From: Branchiostoma floridae
Lineage: Eukaryota > Chordata > Leptocardii > Amphioxiformes > Branchiostomatidae
Reading direction: 5' to 3'
Assembly (NCBI RefSeq): GCF_000003815.2
Contig: NC_049992.1
Coordinates: 499,613 to 563,612 of the forward strand
Length of the DNA: 64,000 nucleotides
Below, in pieces: positions 54,706 through 64,000 of the stretch (its first letter is position 1; each line of letters begins with the position of its first letter). Under the pieces are notes generated by a model. It did no database searches. It saw only the letters and a list, made by a program, of their open reading frames with translations, and was not told where the DNA came from. The position numbers and the translations under genes are program-made.

Positions 54706-54916
54706 GTTAATCGCGGGGTGACCTAAATCCGTTGTGTTGCTTAACAATAACAGGGTATCCAGGGATATCAAGTCGATGGACAGTAGTTTCAAATTGTTTA
54801 CTATTTTCAAAATATTGCGGTTTGAAAACATCATCTGTCGACTTGATATCCCTACATACATTGTTTTCAAAAAGAACGGATAAAGGTTACCCTACGGATA
54901 AAGGTGAACCGGTGTT
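54706..54916. mobile_element. MITE, TTCACCTTTATCCG family (copy in upstream intron)
   Basis: GGGGTGACCTAAATCCG at the left and CGGATAAAGGTGAACC at the right. Shares GGGATATCAAGTCGATGGAC with the other copies. Confidence 0.78.
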
Positions 54917-55082
54917 ATTTCTTGGGCAGGAAAATTGCTGTGGTGTATGAGCCCCAGCCAACTGACCTACACAGACCACACCCTAAACCAGTAACAGCCC
55001 TCCCAAGCTGCGGATCATACCATTGTTGTGACCACAGGGCAAAGTCTGGCAGTCCTCTATACCAAAACAAATCAGTCTAACA

Positions 55083-55170
55083 CAAGAACACACACACACA
55101 TACACATACACAGACACACACACACACACAGACACACACACACACACACATACACACACACACACACATC
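55083..55170. repeat. (CA)n microsatellite
   Basis: CA run with TACACA and GACACA interruptions. Confidence 0.95.
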
Positions 55171-56104
55171 AGTGATACACAAAATCTTCTGACCCAAAAC
55201 AAGTGTTTAGATAGGATGCTAAAAATAGAACAAAAAGACTACAAGATAGCTATTAAACTGCTTTTCAGTTTTCTTAGCTTTTGTCTCCAGTCACCCCTGG
55301 CCTGGCCTGTCTCAAGCATTTAATTTTTACATCTGCCTTGCTGACTGTTTGGGAGCCCGTTTTGCTAGTTTTCTTAGATAAATATCTCATTTTAAGCATA
55401 ACGAAATATATTTTCATTATATAATCTGAAAAAAAAAACCATTCATTGGAAGGAAGGGGGTGAAATTTCTGTCTGTCCCAACGAAGAAATTTCTATACAT
55501 GGGACGGAAGGGCAGGTTCTAGAGACAGAATCACAACACAAAACTGGGAAGACTCCCACAAATATTCACCATTATCTTCCATAGACAAGATAATATTGTA
55601 CAGTGCGTAACAGTCACGACCAAAGCAGCTCAGAACAGGCACCATCTTGTACACAGTCATGACAAAAGAACCCCCCCCCCCCATATGATATGATCAATAA
55701 TCCCCTACCCAGTGCCTAGCTGCCCCTCCGAGCGTCAATAATTCACACCCTGTCACCTGTAATGGGGAGGTCACCAGCCAGGCAGTCTGTCCAGTCTGGA
55801 TACACAACTCCATATCCTACTAACATCACAAAACCCACTTAGTTTGAAATCACAAGAAGGATTCAAACCCCTAGGAACATACGTAGAAACATAAGCTTTA
55901 GGCTGTTTAGCTTCGACAGTTTTAGCTTTTTACCTTTCATATCTGTGCATTATCTTGCAATCAGCTTCTAGGCATGAGTTTGTAAACAAAGATTATCTCA
56001 GGGTTGTGTACCAAGAAAGTACAGGGCAGCAGACTCTTCGTCTGAACAACACTCGGTTATATAGTCAACCAACAGTCTGTCTTTCTTTGGGGTGATTTGC
56101 TATA

Positions 56105-56284
56105 CAGTCAAAACTGTCTATAGCGGCCACTCAAGGGACCGGACAAATTTGGCCACTATAGACAGGTGGCCTCTGTATAGAGGTGGCAACTTGTAGATAA
56201 AATACCTAAGGGACCGACAAAAAGTGGCCACTATGGACAGGTGGCCCCTCTGTAGAGGTGGCCCCTAATACAGGTTTGACTGTA
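56105..56284. mobile_element. MITE with TACAGTCAAA termini
   Basis: TACAGTCAAAACTGTC at the left and CAGGTTTGACTGTA at the right, TA borders. Interior repeats GGCCACTATRGACAGGTGGC. Fragments of related AAACCTGTCTA/ACCACTCAGGGACC material occur at 38795-38875, 39094-39300, 40240-40330, 46960-47180 and 62575-62690. Confidence 0.72.
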
Positions 56285-57183
56285 TTTGTATGAGCATCTG
56301 CAAATTTTCTAAGAGCTTCATTCTTGAAATTGTCTAATCAAATAAATCAATAGTATGGGATATACAGGTCCCATGATCCAAAACAAAAATTCTATGCCCC
56401 CCTCCCCCTTGTCGTGACCTCTATGCCCCCCTCCCCCTTACACGACCTCCACCATCAGTACCCAATCAGTCTCCCATTGTTACCAGAAGGGACCTTGAGG
56501 AAACCTCTGGCACTCCGCAAATGCAGACAACTCCCCAGGCAGCCGTAAAGTCACATACCAAACGCCATAAAACAAACTTCTTCTGCACGTCTGGTCCATT
56601 TTTCAACTAAAATTACACTTTTTTATATCTCTTTATTTTTTTCAAAACCTAATGTACCATAGCGTGAGACATACTCTCATCATATCCTCACAGACAAAAT
56701 ATCCGTAGACAACGTTGAGTCAACCTTCAAGATACTGCAAACTCTTATTTTTGTGGCAGTTTCGTATTCCGAAGAAGAGTATAAAAAAGTTCGGAAGTTA
56801 AGAATATCTCTGTAACAGCAGAAATTGAAAAAAAAAAATATTAGAGGTGTCATAATTTCGCCAAAAAAAAAATGAGATAATAGAACCGCTGCGAACATTT
56901 CACGACTTACAGTAGCCAGGGCATAGACCGTGCCACTCCCTCCCCTCATTAATAATGAATCACCCCCGTCCTTTCGGTGGTCCTTCTGAATTTTTCATCG
57001 CATTAACGTTTCTGTCGCCACTTCTTGCGGCACTCCCAACCAGTGAATTATTCAGCGAGCGTACAAAGAAGGGTTGAACCAAGAGCGATTCCTCATAATC
57101 AGGGAATAACACATAGTAGTACTCATACATCAAGAAAGACTTTTCTGGGACAAGGCATCGGACTGAAAAACGGGCTTCCAACA

Positions 57184-57484
57184 CAGGGCTCGAAATACCA
57201 CCTGCATTTGCAGGTTAGTGCAGGTAAAATTGGAGCTGTGCAGGTATTTCTGGTCTCTACCTGCACCTATTAGGCTATTCTGCACTGGTCCATGTACTGG
57301 GTTTTATACATAAATGTCCTATAATGTAGGTGTATGTCACTATGTGGATTATTATTAGCTGCATTGACTGTTACTATTGCCTATAAAGTATAAAAGAAAA
57401 AATAGCAATTTTAGTATGATCCATACTTTCTAAATTCACAGACTGAGGTGAAATTTGTCTGGTGCAGGTAATTTTCAATATAGC
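57184..57484 (+). mobile_element. MITE, CAGGGCTCGAAAT family, right end lost
   Basis: The left end and TGCAGGTAAAATTGGAGC block match the copy at 47967. Similarity breaks at about 57484, inside the TGCAGGTAATTTTCAATA block. Confidence 0.72.
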
Positions 57485-57767
57485 CTTGATCATTATTTTG
57501 CTTTAAGTTGACCTCAGTTGTGATGGGCCGTCACGTTTCAACCTCTAACCCCTAACATCAAACCATGCATACCCTGCAATCCTACAGTCTTGCTATTTTG
57601 GTCACGTTTGCCACACGCAGGAGTTTGGTTATCATAGAGGCAAACCAAGCTTGGTACGGCAATGAAAAGAATACAAATCAGGCCTGCCTATGCAAAGTAT
57701 CTGATCCCTGACATGCAAATCTCTTTCCCTACGCTACTTCTACTGCATTCTAATCCTGATCAATATA

Positions 57768-57975
57768 CTGTAAATGCAGAAATGTTCGCGGTGGATTAAT
57801 GTTCGCGGTTTTCGCGGCAGCCGTTTCACCGCAAATTTAAAACCACCGCGAACATTTTTCCATAACAATAAGAGACTACAGTGTATGGTGCTAACGCGAA
57901 ATTAAAACCACCGCGGAAAGTCCATTTTCCCGCTACCACGAAATTAAATCCCCGCGAACTTAAATGCATTTACAG
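57768..57975 (+). mobile_element. 208-bp palindromic MITE, CTGTAAATGC family (copy 4)
   Basis: CTGTAAATGCAG to TGCATTTACAG with TA on both sides. Very similar to copy 3, including GTTCGCGGTGGATTAATG. Confidence 0.88.
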
Positions 57976-60900
57976 TATGTTTACGTTCAGAATCTTATTT
58001 TTCTATGTACATGTGCACCTCCTGTGTTGTCATGGCTAGCCCTTTGCAACAGTTACAGCATAGTTCGGCAGCCCTGGCTTTCACAATAAATAAATAAATA
58101 AAAAAAACAATCGTTAGACCAGTTGTCTGTCTCAAAAATGCCGGCATCAGAATTTTAATGTCTGCACAAAACTTGGCGATTCTTTAGCAATAGCATTGCA
58201 GACATTAGCAGCTTTGCACATGTTCCTAGCCTCACACTAATAACGGAAAAAGCAGGATTATTTTCGAAGCACCGTTGCACATTTTAAACATCGCCACTGT
58301 ATGGTAATGAACACAGTTACGCAACGGACTGAGCATGCAACAAATGTGTTACCGGGGCATTTTACATATCCACACGTCCAGTGAGTCTTTGTCAAAGGCC
58401 CCAGACCATAACACAGCAGCTTTAGACCATGAAACTGAGGATTTTGAGGCATCATCTCGTAGTTAAATCATCACCGCTGTATGGTAATGTACGGTTACGC
58501 AAGCGACAGACGAAGTGTTGCGTATTCTCTCGGATAAAGCCTCCCCTGCGGCGTGACCGCCGTACCGTGCCGTCCCAAGGACGAACCTCGCCCCCCCGCC
58601 CTTTCTCTTCGCTGTCAGAGCCTTCATTAATTTCAACGTTAGAGAAAGGCGGTGTGTACACTGCCACAACAAAAAGACACAGTAGTAGCTAGTGGGCCAT
58701 GTTATAACTTACTACACTGTGCACAATGCAAGGATCAAGCCACCAAGTCAATTTTTCCTCCATTTTTCTTTTTCCTCACTCGCTTTCACAGTACTGGAAG
58801 TTAATTCTTGGGTTGGGGCATGGACGAAAGAAATGTTCGCACAACTGTAGTCTGTAGTTCTCACTTGATATTAGCTTAGATATTTAACCTCCTTGGCCAG
58901 TGTTACATTTTACTACACTTTTCCCAATTGCAGGATAAAACTTCTATTTTTCACCCGTTTTTTCTTTCAAACTTTCAAACCAGCTTGACAATACCAGCCG
59001 CATCCTAGGCGCAAAGACAATAGAATTGTTCCCTCAATTTTTCCAGTTTTGCCTGATTACCCTGGCTGAATTCTGGTGCAGCGAGGGTCCCTAAGGGGGC
59101 GAGAGAGAGCCACATCTAAGAACAATCCTGCATATTGATGAGCCCCATGCGCATAAGAATAGGCAGACCGGTGTTCGCGCATTTTCATGAGTCAGACTCA
59201 GAGCCCTATCTTCTGCTCTCATTTACACGTCTGGAAGTTTCCCTTTCAGTTTTGTTATTCCATTCCAAACAGCATTTTGGACAAACTACATATTTTAAAT
59301 TTGGAGCTTCCTATTTCAAAATCTATGTAGAGGACAGTTGGGATTATTTCTTCGCCCCCCTCCCCCCTTTCACATCGTCTCAGTATCTCTCTATTCATAA
59401 GACAATTCTTGATCACAACCACGCACATATCTGCTCAGTTTAAAACCCTCCCTCCTTTAGTTCTTGAATGGTATATCCTAAATTCCTTGCACATTTTACG
59501 ATGCCTTTCCTGGAACTACCCGGCCATAAAACAATTCAATCTCATGATTAATACCACAGAATTCCTTGAAGCATTCCTTTCTCTGTCTAAGATAATTGTT
59601 TTATGAACTCTGTCAGGACTAAACCTTACCGGCCTCAAAACAATACAAGTAAACAGAGGGAGGGAAACCCTATATGCTATATAATACGTCCTGATTAGTT
59701 CATTGGCCCAATTCAGTTCTGAAGCAGACTGGCTCCAAATGCAGTCAGAAGAAAAAAAATTTATTTTTTGTTTTCTGCTCAACTCCGGTACCTTTTTAGT
59801 TCCTTTCTTTTGTTGAAAGATTTCAGACTGTGCCACGGAACCAACAGCATTCAAGAACACACTGAAATGATAGTAATTTTGTGCAAATCTCCCTAAAAAT
59901 CAGAGCACTTACAGGCAGTACAAATCAAATTCGTGTGGCCAAAACAATAAAGGTGAAAAACAGAACTAAACCGTAAACGTGTCATATTGTTGTTTTTTTT
60001 ATCCTTATTTTCTTAGACGAAGGTCTCTTGGTGCTGGATGACAGACTGACACATGGTTCATTATCGAGTCAATTGTCTCTCATCTCAAGGAGCTTCGGAG
60101 TTGCTGAAAGTGTGTCTAGTAAGAAGTATGTTGAATTTTTTTCAACCTTTATCTAACCTTGATACATCATTCGGCCTGAGCCGTTTTTCAAGATTTCAAG
60201 GGTGGAGGAGGTCAGAGGTCTAAATACCTTCTAAATACAATGCAGTACAGAAAAGAATTAGATACAATTCAACATTCCATAGATACTTTCGTATTCAACA
60301 TAATATCAGTCCATCTCATAGTCCATAGTTACATAATTTCTCGTCAAGTTCTTGAAAGACGATAAAGAGGGCGCCTGCCTCTGTGCGTGAATCTGTGCGT
60401 ACTCGATGTACTGGGAGAAGGCTATGTAAGAGCAGGAAAGCACGGCACACTCTCTCCCATTAACACGCCCCCCTCCCCCCATGGTCCTAATCCTATTTTC
60501 CAGTCTGTGCAAACACAATTGTCTGGAGATGCAAATTCCTCCTCAGAAGCTCCACCTGCACCTAGGCACACACACACCACAAATACTGTGCCTGATCAAC
60601 GCTGGCCAAAAACATGCACATTTCCAAAGATGATCCAAGCCAAGAAATGTTGGGACTTCACAAAACACTGAACATAGGTGGAAGAAGCATAATTGTCTGT
60701 TAAATTTTTCTAGCTTTTGTTCAAAACCCAAGAAACTGCTAGGATAGAATATTCCAAAATTTCTAGATACAATTTCTATTGTCGTCCTCTTAGCATTACC
60801 CTTCAAACATCAGATTCAAAATAACAGACAGAACACAACCACAGTATTCCTTACATGAACCCTACAAACTTCCTCAAGAAATATCAATATTCTAAGACCT

Positions 60901-61349
60901 GTACTATCTTCAAATGCCATATGGTCCTTCAGGCCAAAGCATGGCATTTTTCTGACCATTTCCTTCCAGCATTTTCTTCAAGAACACTCCTAACAGAAAA
61001 CCCATAAAGGAAGGAATCCACATAAAACAGTTTTATCCCCAAGCAATTTTCCACGGCTTGCTATCACCCCATCTGCTTTTGGACGGCAGGACAAAAAAAC
61101 TTCTCATAAAAAGCAATTTCAAAGCTCGGTTCTATACAGGATATCGGCGACCGCGTGACCCACATGCTTATTGGCCAGTGGAAAACAGATAAATCCTAGA
61201 TGGGCGCTCTATTCATCAATGGTCTGAGGCCTGGGCTGGGCTGAAAGGCCCTCCTCGGGTGGTCACCAGGCTAAAGGATTTCCCTGTTCCCGAGCCATCT
61301 GGGTCTTCTTGCTGTCAAACAATTGACAGAGTCTCTACTAGACTTCTTG

Positions 61350-61488
61350 TAATCTCCAACCAGATCCACGGTGCGTAATGTATAGTATCAAACTTCCCTC
61401 CGGTGCCCGTTTGACTCCCTTAGCCGGCTATACTCCTTGGCCAGCTTTGATACTATCTTATGGCACCGTAGGATCTGCTTGGAGATTA
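61350..61488. mobile_element. 139-bp MITE with 9-bp TSD inside a tandem repeat
   Basis: TAATCTCCAACCAGATCC and GGATCTGCTTGGAGATTA termini. GACTTCTTG at 61341-61349 and 61489-61497. Neighbouring repeat units (near 61560-61575) show the uninterrupted target. A single end of the same family is at 44278-44325. Confidence 0.85.
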
Positions 61489-61489
61489 G

Positions 61490-61830
61490 ACTTCTTGGGC
61501 TGACTGCAAAATGGTTAATGTTGTCCACAAAGGCTGAAGACTTTGTCTGAGTCTCTACTACACTTCTTGGGCTGACTGCAAAATGGTTAATGTTGTATCT
61601 GGACCGTCTTGCATTCCAACAATGGACAGAGTAGAGTCTACAATACGAGTACTAGACTTCTTCTTGGGCTGATGGCAAAATGGTTCATGTTATGTCTGGA
61701 TTTTCATGCTGTTAAACAATCCACAGAGACTATGCTAAACTCCTTGTTGGGTTGGTGGCAAAATGGTTTATGTAATATGTTGTATCTGGATCATCTTTGC
61801 TGTTAAACAATTGACAGAATCTCTACTGGA
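61490..61830. repeat. ~70-bp tandem array
   Basis: Units share TCTCTACTAGACTTCTTGGG, CTGACTGCAAAATGGTTAAT and AACAATTGACAGAGT. It extends left of the 61350 MITE to ~61300. Confidence 0.8.
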
Positions 61831-64000
61831 CTTCTTCAAGGCTTCTGTCTGAAACATCTGACCGTTTCCAAAATCATATTCTTTGGGTTTACAGTAAAAT
61901 GGTTAATTTTGTCCATAGATCTAGGGCTGAAACCCTAATAAGCCTACCAAAGGAGGTATCCAAGCAACCAGTCCTACCAGTTTTACTAGTATCATGTCAT
62001 TTTTGGTATCCAGTTTTGTCATAATGCTAAATATATCAGAAGTCCTCAAATCTGCATAATTTCTGATAGACTTATCGAGTACTCTACTTGCTATTTTGAG
62101 AACATGGACAAAAGTGGTACAAAAAAAATACACTTCTGAATGAACTAATTGGCAAAGTAGTATCCAATATAATCATATGACATCAATAACTGCCGCCCTT
62201 TCTAAGGCTAGAGTTACAAAGGACAATTTTATCTATCTATATATAGATATGTAGCAATTTCTGTGGCTAATTTGAGCAAGATCCATATATCGCATACAAA
62301 CACACACTCTTGCCATGGCTCAGCATCAAAAACATCAACTAGTCAGATAGGGAGGGGTAACGAAAGGGTCAGTGGTGTTTGAAGGACGTATTTGCTGGGG
62401 CATTAGCTAACACAAAGGGCTGTCCGCCGGTCGGACTTTGGTTTGAACACGTCGCAAACACGGCTAGCCAGAATTCCTCCCAGGCCTGAGTGAGTTGTTG
62501 CTTTTAATAGCTGTTACTAGAGCAAGAATAGTTGTCCTACGGAAATGCGATGGCTCTTTTGTGACTGATATATAATTAAACCTGTACAGGTGACCGCCTC
62601 TACATAAGGACCACCTGACCAATGCAGCAGTCCCTTACGTAATTTTCCCATTGAATCCTGTCTTTAGTGAACACCTGTCCATATAGACAAGATTTTTTTG
62701 TCTCCTGATCAATTTTCTTGTGCAGTTTTACTTTTAACTTCCCACAATTCTGTTTTATTCAATATTGTGATTCATGATATCTACACAGAGCCCGAATTCT
62801 TTTTGCTTGTCAAAATTATGAAGTTGTTTACATCTTTTCCAACAAAATTCTTCTTTAAATAACAGGCTACATAAGTTTTTGCTAGGCACTTATACAACCT
62901 CCTTGGTTTTTCCAGCCCCAGCCCCTGACAAGACTAGGCACACACAATAGACAAGTGTCCCTGTAAAGAGTCCAGTTGGGCTAAAAACGGCCTTCCGCCC
63001 TGCGAGTTTGGAGAATGTCACGCGGGCGGCAGACGTGCCGTGCGAACAGACACTTGTTGCGTCTGTCCGACCTGCCTACCTAATCAAGCATGCAGCGTGA
63101 CTCGCCACAAATTTCTCTGTCCCTACAAATGCTACAAATTTCTCTGTTGCTACGTTAGCTTGTTGATGAATTTTTTCTTCTCCTTACTTTAAGACCAACA
63201 ACGTCTAGAAGAAAACAGTTCCTTTCATATTGGGTTGAATAAAGTAGGATATAGTCGCTGGCATTGAATTAGTTCAAATGACAGCAGACATACAAATTTC
63301 TCCATCTCTCTGCTACATGCTTGAAAATTGTGGCAAAAAAACAACCCTTACAACTCACAAGGAAAGCATCTATCCCTCTTGGTGCGTTAAGGTGTTTTCA
63401 ACCCTTTGAGGTGTTGATTTAGCTTACGAGACCTTTAGTAAACAAAGTTCACAGCCTGTCCACTACAATCAGTTTGTCCCTTTCTCGTGGGCTAGAAAAA
63501 CCCAGACATCCATCCCTCTTACTGGGTTTGTGGGTTAAGGTCTTCTTAGCGCGTCTCTCAGCCCTTAAAGATGTTGATTTGGGTTAAGAGACTGTCTGCA
63601 GACTTGTATCCGGTCAGACACTTGTGTCCGGCACACCCTAGACAGGCCACTAGCCGGACAGACTGACTGGCACCACCGGCCATACCAACATAATAGATAT
63701 CCATAAAAACAGGTCAATGAGAGGGGGGGGAGGCAAATACACGTCACACCCACCCGGGTCGACACCCGACGGCAACAACAAGCCGCCGGCCACAGGACAG
63801 GCAGACGTGAGAGTACGCACACGCGGCGATCCGATCCTTTTAATCGTCTGTTGACGTCACAGGCTCGCCGGTTGACCCCAAGTTACCCCGGGCTCGTTAC
63901 GCATACCGGCCCCTCCTACATTGTGTTTGTAGGAACCACAGATCAGGGAACGGGCAGTCTATACACCCGGCAAACCGCAACCGCACAACGCATAAATCCA

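Larger units (their letters stand above)
28033..64000 (-). other. SKI: Presumed large upstream intron of Ski
   Basis: No minus-strand exon encoding the DHD or SAND domain is visible between exon a and the window end, yet both must precede exon a in a complete Ski. Vertebrate SKI also has a long first intron (recollection). The interval is repeat-rich. Stretches 30110-30920, 41400-43190, 44420-45300, 48320-49400, 52170-53560, 55180-56100, 57980-61300 and 61840-64000 show no gene or clear repeat to me. Confidence 0.6.

Overview
The window looks like nuclear DNA of a lancelet (Branchiostoma, amphioxus). Coding density is very low, introns are long, dispersed short inverted-repeat elements are abundant, and there are two 100-N assembly gaps. 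The one gene I can establish is the chordate pro-ortholog of SKI/SKIL. Genus is an inference from the gene plus repeat families I associate with amphioxus; species is not determined.

The Ski gene lies on the minus strand. Six consecutive exons, 28032 down to 15310, have canonical GT/AG borders and compatible phases at every junction. They encode 429 residues: the conserved [15 protein letters not shown] middle region, an acidic linker, the C-terminal coiled coil and a serine-rich tail. The N-terminal DHD and SAND domains are not in the window, so 28033-64000 is probably the large intron that follows the N-terminal exon or exons. Positions below 15310 hold the 3' UTR (perhaps to about 13.1 kb) and then intergenic DNA.

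The most striking observation is the 399-base intron between the fourth and fifth visible exons. It is almost exactly one 400-base transposable element flanked by a 5-bp target-site duplication. The donor lies in one element terminus and the acceptor is built from the other terminus plus the duplicated target. A relative at 37368-37681, with its own 5-bp duplication, confirms the element ends. This fits intron gain by a DNA transposon (an introner-like event) in a conserved developmental gene. Three other Ski splice sites have nearby partial duplicates (acceptor of the first exon, donor of the third, acceptor of the fourth).

The rest is repeat-rich. 0-10 kb: microsatellites, a roughly 200-bp tandem array, a 5S-headed SINE, a tRNA-headed SINE, LINE 3' ends and several MITE families. 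28.5-30.1 kb: a TIR element with 9-bp duplications carrying a RecQ-like helicase fragment, next to a 5-bp-TSD element. 31-32.2 kb: a three-level nested 24/33/459-bp minisatellite. 33.9-35.0 and 50.3-51.3 kb: tandem arrays. 45.5-46.7 kb: a Harbinger-like insertion with its paralogous empty site in the window. All copy counts and boundaries were read by eye.
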